A stretch of DNA of 64,000 nt from NCBI RefSeq assembly GCF_029936995.1, contig NZ_JAPYRE010000002.1, positions 310,001-374,000 on the forward strand. The letters run 5' to 3'. Shown piece after piece: positions 1 to 9,467 of this stretch. The notes under the pieces are model-generated. The model did no database searches and was not told the DNA's origin. It saw only the letters and a program-made list of their open reading frames with translations. The position numbers were made by a program, and so were the translations under genes. This DNA comes from Henriciella sp. (lineage in GTDB: Bacteria > Pseudomonadota > Alphaproteobacteria > Caulobacterales > Hyphomonadaceae). Numbering within the stretch: position 1 is the first letter of the stretch; each line of letters starts with the position of its first letter.

Positions 1-265
1 CCATAAACTCATGGAAGTGGACACGCTTTGACGGGACCGGCGACAGGTCGTGGAACAAGTCCATCAGCATGGATTTTCCGCGCCCGACACCGCCCCACAT
101 ATAAAGTCCGCGGATATGGGGCTCTTTCCGGAAAAGCCCGCCTGGCCGGGCCGTTGCAATGCGGTGCAGGACAGAGTCGAGACGCTTCGCCGCCTCGAGC
201 TGGGCTGGATCGGGGCTGAGTTGCCCGGATTCTATGCGTGCCTGGTAGGCGGTCTCGACGCTCAT
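1..265 (-). CDS. zapE: Cell division protein ZapE / AFG1-like ATPase (N-terminal part)
   Basis: Only the first 88 codons are in the window; the gene runs off the left edge. The start is the ATG read from 265. The protein has a Walker A loop (GGVGRGKS, about residues 66-73) followed by MLMDLFHD, as in the AFG1/ZapE family of AAA+ ATPases. Known role of the family: ZapE acts at the Z-ring in gamma-proteobacteria, and AFG1 works in mitochondrial protein quality control. It starts 3 bases after the stop of the rhomboid gene, so the two are probably co-transcribed. The family call is firm; the role in this organism is inferred. Confidence 0.88.
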   Translation of the reverse strand, partial: MSVETAYQARIESGQLSPDPAQLEAAKRLDSVLHRIATARPGGLFRKEPHIRGLYMWGGVGRGKSMLMDLFHDLSPVPSKRVHFHEFM

Positions 266-268
266 GGA

Positions 269-886
269 TCAGCTGCCTCCCAGATAGGCTGATACCTGCG
301 CACCAAACTCAGACAGCGCGCGCGGTGCAATGATAATCGTCGCAAGCAATCCTGCAATTGCTCCGCCGATATGAGCTTCATGACCGATTACCTTGTCCTC
401 TCGCTGGGCCAGGAAGGCGCTGATGGCAATGAACAGGATGGCGAACACCACAGCCGGCATCGGGATGAAGAAAACGAAAAGCATCAGGAATGGCTGGAAC
501 AGGCAGAAGGACAGGACGATACCCGATGTCGCCCCGGATGCGCCCAGCGCGCGATAGTCCGGCGTACGGAAATTTTCCATGAGTGCCCAGACATTGCCCC
601 CGAGCAATGCTGCAAAATAGACGAATACAAAGCCTGGCGTGCCGAGAACCTGTTCGATGAACCAGCCGAACTGGAACAGGACGAACATATTTATGAGCAG
701 GTGAAAAACACCGCCATGCAGGAAACCTGCGGTGATCAGGCGGTGCCACTCCCTGTCTTCACGGATCGCGGCGACATGGAAGAGATTGCCCATCAGGAAT
801 GTGGGTTTCAGCCAGCCATACAGGCTGACCAGCACATTGGCCGCGATCAGGGTGAGTGTGGCGGGGAACTGGGAAAATGATTCCAT
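269..886 (-). CDS. Rhomboid family intramembrane serine protease
   Basis: A 205-residue protein with about six hydrophobic segments. It carries the rhomboid signature: catalytic Ser in GASG (residues 115-118, Ser117) and catalytic His in HIGGA (His172), with the conserved His/Asn of TM2 (FHLLIN, 61-66). Rhomboids cleave transmembrane substrates within the inner membrane. An upstream GTG (892) is in frame, but the ATG at 886 has AGGG seven bases before it and is preferred. The gene sits between a pseudo-receiver gene and zapE on the same strand. The substrate cannot be read from the sequence. Confidence 0.9.
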   Translation of the reverse strand: MESFSQFPATLTLIAANVLVSLYGWLKPTFLMGNLFHVAAIREDREWHRLITAGFLHGGVFHLLINMFVLFQFGWFIEQVLGTPGFVFVYFAALLGGNVWALMENFRTPDYRALGASGATSGIVLSFCLFQPFLMLFVFFIPMPAVVFAILFIAISAFLAQREDKVIGHEAHIGGAIAGLLATIIIAPRALSEFGAQVSAYLGGS

Positions 887-934
887 GTGCACGCCCTACC
901 TCAAGCAGGGCCGTGGTGCATGGGTTTTTTCCGC

Positions 935-1372
935 TCAGGCAGCTGCGCTGCGTGGTGTCCGCTGCGTTTCATCCATCATGGCAATCAGGAAATCGAGCAT
1001 TGCCTCCGGGCGCTGGATGAAACGGTTATAAGGCAGGTCGGCCTTGAAAACGGGAGAGGCGGCAATGTTGCAGCCGCAGCGTAGCGCCGTGGCAACGATC
1101 TGGTCCCGGTCAGGGTGTGCGCTTGAGACAGCGAGCCTGTGGCTGCCCATATTGGCCAGACGGGCAATCGTCATGTCGCCATCATAACTGTCCGGCAGTG
1201 TAAGCTCGGTAACAACCAGGTCAAACCGTTCGAGCCGCAGGCGGCGTTCAGCCTCCATCAGGGTGCCTGCCAGGACAAGGTCGATCTGCACGCGGGCGCG
1301 CGCCGCCTTGTCCGAGGCGATTGTCAGCATGTCACGTGCTGGCTCCTGATCCTCAATCCATAGAACTTTCAT
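935..1372 (-). CDS. Receiver-domain protein with Glu at the phospho-acceptor position
   Basis: A 145-residue stand-alone CheY-like receiver with no output domain. Strand 1 reads MKVLWIEDQ with the acidic pair Glu7-Asp8. Strand 3 reads FDLVVTELTLPD, where the Asp that is normally phosphorylated is Glu56. The switch Ser (about 83) and a Lys after strand 5 are present. A longer frame opens at 1435, but the ATG at 1372 follows an AGGTAGAG ribosome binding site and begins exactly at strand 1. Glu in place of Asp suggests a permanently active or phosphorylation-independent receiver. The gene lies directly upstream of rhomboid and zapE. Partners are unknown. Confidence 0.75.
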   Translation of the reverse strand: MKVLWIEDQEPARDMLTIASDKAARARVQIDLVLAGTLMEAERRLRLERFDLVVTELTLPDSYDGDMTIARLANMGSHRLAVSSAHPDRDQIVATALRCGCNIAASPVFKADLPYNRFIQRPEAMLDFLIAMMDETQRTPRSAAA

Positions 1373-1575
1373 GAACTCTACCTGTCTTACTTCCAGATCC
1401 GGAGCGTCCTGCTCACCCCTCTCAACATATGCCACCTTGGCAGCTTCCCCTTACAGCTTGGTAAAGCGAAACTTTCTGAAACGTTGACAATTCAAAGTCT
1501 TGATCATGGTCAGCCAGACGCGTGCAGGGCCGGGAATCCGTGATAGGATAAGGGATTCAGCGCGATAAGGCGCTT

Positions 1576-2511
1576 TTGACACGCGTAGATTGGCGGGCAA
1601 TGACGGAAGAGATTGTTAAGAAAAACCCGACCGGGTCTGCATTTTTTGACGGCCTTGAAGAGCCGGACAAGCATATCGTCGACACGCTGATCCAGGAGCG
1701 CTGCCCGAGTTTTGCCGGCCACTGGACGTGGCCTGTCATGCGTCCGCTTCTTTATAGTGTCCTCGGCTATCGCAAGGCGCGCGGTATGGCCGATCACCTT
1801 TCCGGTCTGAACGGGCGTGAGTCCTTCAACTATCTTTCCAGGGAATTGAACGTGAATCTCGACCTGCGCCATCTGGACCGGCTGCCGGAGAAGGGGCGTG
1901 TCGTTATCGCTGCCAACCATCCGACAGGGCTTGCCGATGGCGTGGCCGTCTGGGACGCCATCATTCGCAAGCGCGAGGATGTGGTGTTTTTCGCCAATGC
2001 CGATGCGTTGCGCGTGAACCGGCAGTTCACCGACGTGCTCATCCCGATCGAATGGGTCGCGAGCAAGCGGACACCGGCCAAGACTCGCGAAACCCTGAAG
2101 CTCGCCTCGGAAGCCTTCGAACAGGAGAAATGCATCGTCATCTTCCCGTCGGGCAAGCTCGCAAAGAAGAATAATGGCGTGCTGACCGAGCAGGAGTGGT
2201 TCTCCACCGTCGTCAGCCTCGCGCGCAAGCAGAAAGCGCCGATCGCGCCTCTTCATATAGAGGCGGAGAATTCCCGGCTTTTCTACAGGCTGAGCAAGAT
2301 CAATGGCGAGCTGCGTGACATCACGCTCTTCCATGAACTGCTGAACAAGCGCCGTGCCGAGTTCGATATGGCCTTCGGGCCACTGATCCCGCCTGAGCGG
2401 CTGGCCGGCGATGCCCAGCAGGTCACAGCGGCCTTGCAGGCGCATGTCGCTTACAGGCTGGGCGAGAATCCCGATCTCGAGTTCACGGCGGTCTCGTCGA
2501 ACAATTCCTGA
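1576..2511 (+). CDS. PlsC-like acyltransferase (lysophospholipid / ornithine-lipid acyltransferase type)
   Basis: A 311-residue protein of the 1-acyl-glycerol-3-phosphate acyltransferase superfamily. The catalytic motif is NHPTGLADG (His115, Asp121), and FPSGKLA (190-196) is the second acyltransferase block. The spacing His-X5-Asp matches the hemolysin/COG3176-like branch rather than classical HX4D PlsC. It has no obvious signal peptide. The likely reaction is transfer of an acyl chain to a lyso-lipid at the inner membrane; the acceptor is not predictable. The start is TTG with AAGG five bases upstream; the alternative is the ATG at 1600, which has a weaker ribosome site. Confidence 0.72.
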   Translation: MTRVDWRAMTEEIVKKNPTGSAFFDGLEEPDKHIVDTLIQERCPSFAGHWTWPVMRPLLYSVLGYRKARGMADHLSGLNGRESFNYLSRELNVNLDLRHLDRLPEKGRVVIAANHPTGLADGVAVWDAIIRKREDVVFFANADALRVNRQFTDVLIPIEWVASKRTPAKTRETLKLASEAFEQEKCIVIFPSGKLAKKNNGVLTEQEWFSTVVSLARKQKAPIAPLHIEAENSRLFYRLSKINGELRDITLFHELLNKRRAEFDMAFGPLIPPERLAGDAQQVTAALQAHVAYRLGENPDLEFTAVSSNNS

Positions 2512-2571
2512 AACAAATGTAATGTCCCGCGCGTTGCTTTATTTCGGTTCTAAAAGAAAGGGGCTGGAATA

Positions 2572-3762
2572 ATGGAAGAATTCTGGAACAACACAGTTTC
2601 ACAGATGCAGGAATACGGACCGAAAATTCTTTTCGCTGTTCTTATTCTCATCGCTGCCTATGTCGTTGCGTTACTCGTGAAATGGGTGATCTCGACGGCC
2701 ATAAACAAGACGGGCTTCGGAAAGGGCCCGGCAGACCCGGAAGGCAAGGCGACCCAGTCTCTGGGCGACAGTCTCGGGATTGCCGCGTTCTGGATCGTCA
2801 TGCTGATCGGCGTGATACAGGCGTTACAGCGCCTGGAGCTGACGCAGATCGTCAACCCGCTCAATGCGATGCTGGCTGATGTTCTCACCTACCTGCCGAA
2901 TGTATTTGGTGCGGTCATCATCTTCATCCTGTTCATGATCGTGGCAAATGTGGTGCAGAAGACGGCCAAGGCGGTCTTCACCTTTGCAGACCCGGTGCCC
3001 CAGCGTCTTGGCCTGGCCTCTGGCCCGGTTGATATCTCTGGTATTTCCGCAACGGTTCTTGCTGCCATAATCGGTATTCTCGGTGCCATCGCGGCATTTG
3101 ACGTCCTGGCGATCGAAGCGATCTCCGGGCCGGCCAACGAGATGCTGAGAGATATCGTCTCTGCGATCCCGCGGATTCTGATTGCCGGTATCCTGCTGGC
3201 TGTCTTCGTCCTGATCGGGCGCTTCGTGCACAATCTCCTGATGCGCATCCTGCCCGGCCTGGGTGTGGATTCAGCCGTGTCTGAGCTCGGCATCCTGAAA
3301 GGCGCCGACAAAGGGCTGACGGCTTCCAGTGTTATCGCCAAGGTCTCGATGTTCTTCATCGTCCTTCTCGGCCTTATCCAGGCAATGCGGGCGCTTGAGT
3401 TCGATGTCCTGACTAATGCCACCTATACGGTGCTGGATCTTGCGGCCTCGATTGTCTTCGGTGCGGTCATCATCGTTGCCGGTGTCATCATTGCTCGCCT
3501 TGTCAGCGGTGCTATGGCGGCTACTGGCGAAGGCATCAGCGATCTTGCCGCGAAAATCGTCAAATGGGTGATTGTCACACTGGCCATCATTCTGGGTATT
3601 TCGCGCATGGAGCTTGATCCCACGGGTGGCGAGTTCGTCCTGAACGTCGCGGAAATGCTCGTCATGGGTGCCGCTGTCGGTCTCGCCATTGCCATCGGTA
3701 TCGGCTTTGGCTGGGGTGGCCGCGACTGGTTCGCCCGACAGCTCGAGAAGTGGAAGCCATAG
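2572..3762 (+). CDS. CmpX-like multi-pass membrane protein (conserved TM-helix repeats; mechanosensitive-channel related)
   Basis: A 396-residue, very hydrophobic protein with about nine to eleven membrane segments arranged as repeated units (ALQRLELTQIVNPLN near residue 85; AMRALEFDVL near 267). This is typical of the TM_helix family that includes Pseudomonas CmpX and is distantly linked to small-conductance mechanosensitive channels. It has no large cytosolic domain. It ends with GWGGRDWFARQLEKWKP. An AAAGGGG ribosome site precedes the ATG, and a strong terminator follows, so it is probably monocistronic. Channel activity is inference from the family. Confidence 0.72.
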   Translation: MEEFWNNTVSQMQEYGPKILFAVLILIAAYVVALLVKWVISTAINKTGFGKGPADPEGKATQSLGDSLGIAAFWIVMLIGVIQALQRLELTQIVNPLNAMLADVLTYLPNVFGAVIIFILFMIVANVVQKTAKAVFTFADPVPQRLGLASGPVDISGISATVLAAIIGILGAIAAFDVLAIEAISGPANEMLRDIVSAIPRILIAGILLAVFVLIGRFVHNLLMRILPGLGVDSAVSELGILKGADKGLTASSVIAKVSMFFIVLLGLIQAMRALEFDVLTNATYTVLDLAASIVFGAVIIVAGVIIARLVSGAMAATGEGISDLAAKIVKWVIVTLAIILGISRMELDPTGGEFVLNVAEMLVMGAAVGLAIAIGIGFGWGGRDWFARQLEKWKP

Positions 3763-3785
3763 GCTGACGCGACTCTGCAAACAGG

Positions 3786-3817
3786 AAGGGCCGCTCCATA
3801 CGGGGCGGCCCTTTTTT
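3786..3817 (+). terminator. Rho-independent terminator after the CmpX-like gene
   Basis: A ten-base-pair stem GGGCCGCTCC / GGGGCGGCCC (one T-G wobble) with an ATAC loop is followed by six T residues. It lies 24 bases after the stop codon, between convergent genes. The reverse strand has no U-run, so it serves the plus-strand gene. Confidence 0.92.
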
Positions 3818-3849
3818 GTGCGTATGTTTGTTTGAAAAGCGCTTTGTGC

Positions 3850-6624
3850 CTAGACGCTTTGCTGCTGGTCGGCGCCCGTCAGAGAGCCGTGGCAGTGCTT
3901 GTATTTCTTGCCTGAGCCACAGGGGCATGGCGCATTGCGCGGGGTCTTCGACCAGTCATCCTCGGCCTGGTGCAGCGGCTGGCCCGGCGGATTGGGAGCC
4001 GGGCCCTGCTGGTTAGGGCGCATCTCATTGCGGCCCGTATCCGGATCGAGATGGGTCTCGCGCATATCGTCACGGGCCACCTGCTTTTCGCGCGCGGCAG
4101 CAAGCTGGGCTTTCTGCTCCTCTGTGGCCGGCGGGGCAATCCGGATGTTCATCAAGATGCGGCTGACCTCGACGCGCATCGTGTCGAGCAGGTCGTTGAA
4201 GAGCTTGAAGGCTTCTTCCTTGAACTCGTTCAGCGGGTCGCGCTGGCCATAGGAGCGAAGGTGAATGACCGAGCGCAGCTGGTCGATCTGCTGGAGGTGC
4301 TGGCGCCAGCGGGCATCGAGAACCTGCAGGAGGACCTGTTTCTCGACCGAGCGGATCTGCTGGGCACCGGCCTGCTCGACCTTCTCCTCGAAGGCGTCTG
4401 CTGCCGCGGTGCGGATGCGTTCGGCGATTTCCTCGTTGGCAACGCCTTCCTCGGCGGCCCAGTCGGCGATTGGCAGATCCAGACCGAGTTCGTCCTTGAG
4501 CGTCTCTGACAGCCACTCAACATCCCACTGTTCGGCAAAGGCTTTCTCCGGCATGGCCCGGCCAACCCAGCCGTCAATCACGTCATTGCGCATGTCCGTG
4601 ACAACATCAGTGACATTGTCGGCATACATGAACTCGCGGCGCTGTTCGAACATCGCCTTGCGCTGGTCATTGATGACGTCATCGTATTTGAGAACATTCT
4701 TGCGGATCTCGAAATTGCGTTCCTCGATCTTCTTTTGTGAGGTTTCGATCGCCTTGTTCATCCAGGGATGCGTAATCCCCTCATCTTCCTTGATGCCGAG
4801 GCTCTTCATGATCGAATTGAGCCGGTCGGCGGCGAAGACGCGCATCAGGTCGTCCTCGACAGAGATGAAGAATTTCGACTTGCCAGGGTCGCCCTGACGC
4901 CCCGTCCGGCCGCGCAGCTGGTTGTCGATGCGCCGGCTCTCGTGGCGCTCGGTGCCGAGAACGAAGAGCCCACCGGCTTCAAGGGCCTCTTTCTTGCCCA
5001 CCTCGATGGCGGCCTTGATCTCGTCGGAGAGCTGTTTCTCCTCGTCTTCCGAAGGCTCGCGCCCATGCTTTTCCTTGAAGGCATCAATCGCCTTCCAGAA
5101 CCGCATTTCATAGTTGCCGCCCAGCTGGATGTCAGTCCCGCGGCCAGCCATGTTGGTGGCCACAGTGATGGCACCCGGCAGGCCGGCTTCGGCAATGATT
5201 TCGGCTTCCTGCTCATGGTGGCGGGCGTTCAGCACATTGTGCGGAATTTTGGCTTCGGTGAGCAGGTTCGAGATCCTTTCGGACTTCTCGATGGAGGCGG
5301 TGCCGAGCAGGACGGGCTGGCCCTTTTCGCGGGCTTCGCGCACTTCATTGACGATCTCGTCGAACTTGGCCTGCTCGAGGCGGTAGACGACATCATCCTC
5401 GTCAACGCGCTGGACCGGTTTGTTGGTCGGCAGCTGGAAGACTTCGAGGCTGTAGATGTCAGCAAACTCCGCCGCTTCGGTAATGGCTGTGCCGGTCATC
5501 CCGGCGAGTTTGTCATAGAGGCGGAAGTAGTTCTGGAATGTGATCGAGGCGAGGGTCTGGTTTTCCGGCTTGATCTCGACGCCTTCCTTGGCCTCGATCG
5601 CCTGGTGCAGACCTTCTGAAAGCCGGCGGCCTTCCATCATGCGCCCGGTAAACTCGTCGACCAGCATAACCTGGTCGTCTTTCATCAGGTACTGCTTGTC
5701 CCTGTGAAACAGTTTGTGCGCGCGCAGCGCCTGATTGGCATGGTGGACGATGGTGACGTTCTGGGGGTCCCACATCGACCCCTCGATCAGCCCGGCTTCC
5801 TCGAGCATCTGTTCCATCTTCTCCATGCCATCTTCAGTGAAGGTGACGGAGCGCTGCTTTTCATCGAGTTCGAAATCGGTTTCGTCGTCGAGCTGCGGGA
5901 TCAGCTTGTCGATGGTGCGGTAGAGGTCCGAGCGGTCGTCTGTCGGCCCGGAAATGATCAGCGGTGTGCGTGCCTCGTCAACCAGGATGGAGTCGACCTC
6001 ATCGACGATGGCATAGGCATGGCCGCGCTGCGCCATCTGTTCGAGCGAATATTTCATGTTGTCGCGCAGATAGTCGAAGCCGAATTCGTTATTGGTGCCG
6101 TAGGTGACGTCGCAGGCATAGGCTGCCTTGCGTTCCTTGTCGTTCAGCCCATTGACGATCACACCTGTCGTCATGCCGAGTGTTTCGTAAATCTTGCCCA
6201 TCCATTCCGCGTCACGGCTGGCGAGATAGTCGTTCACGGTGATGACGTGGACACCCTTGGCCGGCAGTGCGTTGAGATAGACGGCAAGCGTGGCCACGAG
6301 CGTCTTGCCTTCGCCTGTGCGCATTTCAGCGATTGCGCCCTTGTGCAGGACCATGCCGCCGATCAGCTGGACATCGAAATGGCGCATGCCGAGCGAACGC
6401 TTGGCGGCTTCCCGGACGGCAGCGAACGCTTCCTCGAGGAGATCATCCAGCTTCTCGCCCTGTTCGAGCCGTCCGCGGAACTCCGCAGTCTTTGCCGTCA
6501 GCTCCTCGTCGGAGAGGGCCTCCATATGTGGCTCAAGCGCGTTGATCTTCTCAACGCGCTTGCGCATGGGCTTGATTCTCCGATCGTTGGAGGAGCCGAA
6601 TATCTTGCGAGCAACTGAAAGCAT
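3850..6624 (-). CDS. secA: Preprotein translocase ATPase SecA
   Basis: A 924-residue SecA, the motor that drives precursors through SecYEG. Visible features are the start [10 protein letters not shown], Walker A MRTGEGKT, the DEAD-type box [13 protein letters not shown], helicase motif MAGRGTDI, and a C-terminal zinc-binding SEC-C motif ([16 protein letters not shown]) used for SecB and lipid contacts. A frame extension to 6771 exists, but conserved SecA proteins begin at MLSVARK, which fixes the start at 6624 (ribosome site weak). It is divergent from a PPIase lipoprotein gene, a pairing that fits protein export and folding. A candidate promoter lies at 6753-6781. Confidence 0.98.
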   Translation of the reverse strand: MLSVARKIFGSSNDRRIKPMRKRVEKINALEPHMEALSDEELTAKTAEFRGRLEQGEKLDDLLEEAFAAVREAAKRSLGMRHFDVQLIGGMVLHKGAIAEMRTGEGKTLVATLAVYLNALPAKGVHVITVNDYLASRDAEWMGKIYETLGMTTGVIVNGLNDKERKAAYACDVTYGTNNEFGFDYLRDNMKYSLEQMAQRGHAYAIVDEVDSILVDEARTPLIISGPTDDRSDLYRTIDKLIPQLDDETDFELDEKQRSVTFTEDGMEKMEQMLEEAGLIEGSMWDPQNVTIVHHANQALRAHKLFHRDKQYLMKDDQVMLVDEFTGRMMEGRRLSEGLHQAIEAKEGVEIKPENQTLASITFQNYFRLYDKLAGMTGTAITEAAEFADIYSLEVFQLPTNKPVQRVDEDDVVYRLEQAKFDEIVNEVREAREKGQPVLLGTASIEKSERISNLLTEAKIPHNVLNARHHEQEAEIIAEAGLPGAITVATNMAGRGTDIQLGGNYEMRFWKAIDAFKEKHGREPSEDEEKQLSDEIKAAIEVGKKEALEAGGLFVLGTERHESRRIDNQLRGRTGRQGDPGKSKFFISVEDDLMRVFAADRLNSIMKSLGIKEDEGITHPWMNKAIETSQKKIEERNFEIRKNVLKYDDVINDQRKAMFEQRREFMYADNVTDVVTDMRNDVIDGWVGRAMPEKAFAEQWDVEWLSETLKDELGLDLPIADWAAEEGVANEEIAERIRTAAADAFEEKVEQAGAQQIRSVEKQVLLQVLDARWRQHLQQIDQLRSVIHLRSYGQRDPLNEFKEEAFKLFNDLLDTMRVEVSRILMNIRIAPPATEEQKAQLAAAREKQVARDDMRETHLDPDTGRNEMRPNQQGPAPNPPGQPLHQAEDDWSKTPRNAPCPCGSGKKYKHCHGSLTGADQQQSV

Positions 6625-6752
6625 GTAACCGGGTACCGAACTTGTGCTGTTGACTTGGTCGGGCCCTCCTGCCTTCAACTTGTTGACAGAAGGTGCACGC
6701 TGACGTCGCGTGCATGCCGGGCGAACTAACCACTCGACCAGTCGCCGCCGGA

Positions 6753-6781
6753 GACTTAAGAACCCGCTCACAGGGTGTCAA
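6753..6781 (-). promoter_or_regulatory. Candidate sigma-70 promoter of secA
   Basis: On the minus strand TTGACA (6781-6776) is followed after 17 bases by TAAGTC (6758-6753). The -35 box is perfect and the -10 box is weak (three of six; TTAAGT at 16-base spacing is an alternative). The 5' leader to the secA ATG would be about 120 bases. Confidence 0.4.
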
Positions 6782-6816
6782 TGTAGGCCGCTGTTCCAGC
6801 AATTGAGGGCAATCGA

Positions 6817-7809
6817 ATGAAATCCTCCCGTTCAGTGCTTCTCGCTATCGCCTTGAGTGCGCCAATCGTCCTGTCGGCCTGCCAGCCCGGCGAGGCTCCG
6901 GGGCGTGAGCAGCAGGTCGGTTTCGATGCATCCACAGCCGCGGTCGTGAATGGCGAACCCATCTATATTTCCGATGTCGAGCTTGAAGCCGTGGCGCAGG
7001 GCCGGATTGATCCGGGCGATCCCTTCGGACCGGATCACACCGAATACCAGATGGTCCTCGACCAGCTTGTCGACCAGCGCCTGCTTGCCCAGGAGGCGGT
7101 GCGGCGCGGGCTGGACCAGAGCCCTCAGGCCCAGCGACGTCTTGAGACCGCACGTGAGCGCCTGCTTGGAAACTTCCTGATGGAAAGCCTTGTCGCGACC
7201 GAGGTGACGGAATCCGCGATCAACAAGATGTATGAGGACCAGGTCAAGCTACAGCAGCTCGATGACGAGGTACGCATCCGTCATATCCTGCTGGAAAGCG
7301 AGGAGAAGGCACAGGAAGTGCTGGAGAAAGCCCGCGCAGGAGAGGACTTCACGACGCTTGCCTTTGAGAACTCCAATGACACGCGCACCCGGCTCGACGG
7401 CGGATCCTTCGGCTGGGTGGCGCCGAATGAAATGATCGAGCCATTTCCGGCCATTATCGCCGATACGGCGGCCGGCGAGATTTCGGAGCCCTTCGAATCC
7501 GAACAGGGGTGGCATATCCTGACCGTTGAGGAACGCCGCACGCGCCCGCCCCAGACCAAGGAAGAGATGCGTCCGGAGATCGTCACCTATCTCACCTTCA
7601 CGGAAATCAGCCGCATTTTGCGCCAGCTGCGGGCAGACGCAGCTATCCAGCAGCGTGATGGCGGACCGCCGGACCTTTCCTATCTCGACAATCCTGCAGA
7701 GGCGGATGCCGAGACGGATGAGGCTGTAGATCCGGCCTCCTTGGCAGACGGGGAGACTGCTTCGCCAGAGGGCGAGGAGAATGCGGATTCGGGGGACGAC
7801 CAGGAATGA
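6817..7809 (+). CDS. Parvulin-type peptidyl-prolyl isomerase lipoprotein
   Basis: A 330-residue exported foldase. The N-terminus is a lipoprotein signal with lipobox LSAC (Cys22). A SurA-like N-terminal helical region follows (VNGEPIYISDVELEA onward), then a single parvulin domain at about residues 150-245 (VRIRHILLES, DGGSFGWV, SEQGWHIL), and a strongly acidic Asp/Glu-rich tail of about 45 residues. It would assist folding of SecA-exported proteins at the membrane. Its stop overlaps the argJ start (ATGA at 7806-7809). The order secA / PPIase / argJ / mutT is common in alphaproteobacteria. PpiC/PrsA-like is the closest description. Confidence 0.88.
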   Translation: MKSSRSVLLAIALSAPIVLSACQPGEAPGREQQVGFDASTAAVVNGEPIYISDVELEAVAQGRIDPGDPFGPDHTEYQMVLDQLVDQRLLAQEAVRRGLDQSPQAQRRLETARERLLGNFLMESLVATEVTESAINKMYEDQVKLQQLDDEVRIRHILLESEEKAQEVLEKARAGEDFTTLAFENSNDTRTRLDGGSFGWVAPNEMIEPFPAIIADTAAGEISEPFESEQGWHILTVEERRTRPPQTKEEMRPEIVTYLTFTEISRILRQLRADAAIQQRDGGPPDLSYLDNPAEADAETDEAVDPASLADGETASPEGEENADSGDDQE

Positions 7810-9056
7810 AGCTGAAACCATCTCCGTTTGCCCCGGCGCAGTTTCCTGTCCTGCCGGAAGTGAGGGGTGTGCAGGCGGCAACGGCCTCGCGCGGGTTTTA
7901 CGCGGCCCGGGGGCTTTCGCGCGACGATGTATTCCTGTTCGTCCTGCCAGAAGGCACCTCGGCAGCGGGTGTCTTTACACGCTCGACGACGGCATCGGCA
8001 GATGTCGACTGGTGCCGGGCCGCGCTGGACGCCGGACATGGCCATGCGCGCGCGCTGGTCGTCAATGCAGGAAACTCCAACGCTTTCACGGGCAAGGCCG
8101 GGACGGAAAAGAACGACGCCACGCTGAAGGCGATGTGTGACACGCTGGGTGTCGAGCGCGAGGCATGTTTTCTCGCCGCAACAGGCGTCATCGGCGAACC
8201 GCTTCCCGACGCGAACTATGTCGGTATGATGCTGCCGGAACTTGCCGGCAAACTGGCGGCACCGGACTGGGAAGCCTGCGCGCGCGCCTTCACGACGACG
8301 GATACCTTCCCGAAAGGCGCTGGCGCGACCTGCGAGATAGAAGGCAAGACAGTTTCCATTGCCGGTATTCTCAAGGGGTCCGGCATGATCATGCCCAACA
8401 TGGCGACGATGCTGTGCTACCTCTTCACCGATGCCGCCATCGCGCCGCCCGTGCTCGACCGTCTCTTGCGGGAAACCGTTGACCGGACATTGAACTCGGT
8501 CACGGTAGATGGAGATACAAGCACGTCGGACAGCTGCATGCTGTTTGCCACCGGCGAGTCTGGTGCGGGCCTGATCGAAGATGTTGACGATCCTCGCCTT
8601 GATGGCTTCCGTGAAGCTCTAGATGGCGTGCTGCGCGACCTGTCCCACCAGCTCGTCAAGGATGGCGAGGGCGCTTCGAAGTTCGTGGAAATCCGTGTCG
8701 AGGGTGCAGCCTCCGGGGCGTCAGCGAAAACCATCGGCCTGCACATCGCCAATTCGCCTCTCATCAAGACGGCTATCGCGGCGGGCGATGCAAACTGGGG
8801 CCGCATCGTCATGGCGGTCGGCAAGTCGCTTGAGCCCATCTCGAAGGACGAGATGCGTATCTGGTTCGGTGAGCATCTCGTGGCTGAAGGCGGCATGCGT
8901 GCACCCGGCTATGATGAGGCGACGGCCAGTGGGCATTTTGCGCAGGACCACATCCACATACGGGTCAATGTCGCGGCGGGTGAAGCAGGCTGGACGGTCT
9001 GGACCTGCGACCTGACGCACGCCTATGTCGACATCAACGGCGCTTACCGGACATGA
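7806..9056 (+). CDS. argJ: Bifunctional ornithine acetyltransferase / N-acetylglutamate synthase
   Basis: A 416-residue ArgJ, which recycles the acetyl group from N-acetylornithine to glutamate in arginine synthesis and may also make N-acetylglutamate from acetyl-CoA. The precursor cleaves itself at the Ala-Thr bond in KGSGMIMPNMATML; the nucleophile is Thr201. VVNAGNSNAFTG (85-96) and DGDTSTSDS are also conserved. The length is normal. It overlaps the PPIase stop and the mutT start by four bases each, so the three genes form one translationally coupled operon. Confidence 0.97.
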   Translation: MKLKPSPFAPAQFPVLPEVRGVQAATASRGFYAARGLSRDDVFLFVLPEGTSAAGVFTRSTTASADVDWCRAALDAGHGHARALVVNAGNSNAFTGKAGTEKNDATLKAMCDTLGVEREACFLAATGVIGEPLPDANYVGMMLPELAGKLAAPDWEACARAFTTTDTFPKGAGATCEIEGKTVSIAGILKGSGMIMPNMATMLCYLFTDAAIAPPVLDRLLRETVDRTLNSVTVDGDTSTSDSCMLFATGESGAGLIEDVDDPRLDGFREALDGVLRDLSHQLVKDGEGASKFVEIRVEGAASGASAKTIGLHIANSPLIKTAIAAGDANWGRIVMAVGKSLEPISKDEMRIWFGEHLVAEGGMRAPGYDEATASGHFAQDHIHIRVNVAAGEAGWTVWTCDLTHAYVDINGAYRT

Positions 9057-9457
9057 CCAAGCGGCTTGTCCTTGTCGTTGCCGCCGCACTGTTTGACGCT
9101 GACGGCCGCATCCTTCTTGCCCGCCGGCCGGAAGGCAAGGCGATGGCGGGCCTGTGGGAATTTCCGGGCGGAAAAATTGAGCCTGGAGAGGTGCCAGAAG
9201 CGGCGCTTTGCCGCGAACTGGAGGAAGAATTACAGATTGCGGCTGATCCGGACGCGTTGAGACCGCTTAATTTCGCAAGTTTTGATTATCCCGATTTTCA
9301 CCTTTTCATGCCACTTTACGAATTACGCGACTGGCGAGGAAATCCCGTGCCGGCGGAGGGGCAGTCCCTTGAATGGGTGCGGCCTGACAAGTTGATGGAT
9401 TATCCTGCGCCGCCGGCGGATATACCTCTTTTCGAGGACCTGGCGGCCCGCTTCTGA
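9053..9457 (+). CDS. mutT: 8-oxo-dGTP diphosphatase MutT (Nudix hydrolase)
   Basis: A 134-residue Nudix protein. The Nudix box runs from about residue 40 to 62 (GKIEPGE...RELEEELQI); the metal-binding REXXEE core is intact, while the last Gly of the consensus is Gln. WEFPGGKIEPGE is typical of MutT, which cleans 8-oxo-dGTP from the nucleotide pool. It starts inside the argJ stop (ATGA). It is the last gene of the PPIase-argJ-mutT operon, with an Flp pilin gene following after a few bases. Confidence 0.93.
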   Translation: MTKRLVLVVAAALFDADGRILLARRPEGKAMAGLWEFPGGKIEPGEVPEAALCRELEEELQIAADPDALRPLNFASFDYPDFHLFMPLYELRDWRGNPVPAEGQSLEWVRPDKLMDYPAPPADIPLFEDLAARF

Positions 9458-9467
9458 AGGAATGCCC

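Noticed and set aside
893..934. Possible plus-strand terminator (imperfect stem then TTTTTT)
   Set aside because: There is no plus-strand gene that would use it; the stem is broken, and on the minus strand the T-run precedes the stem.
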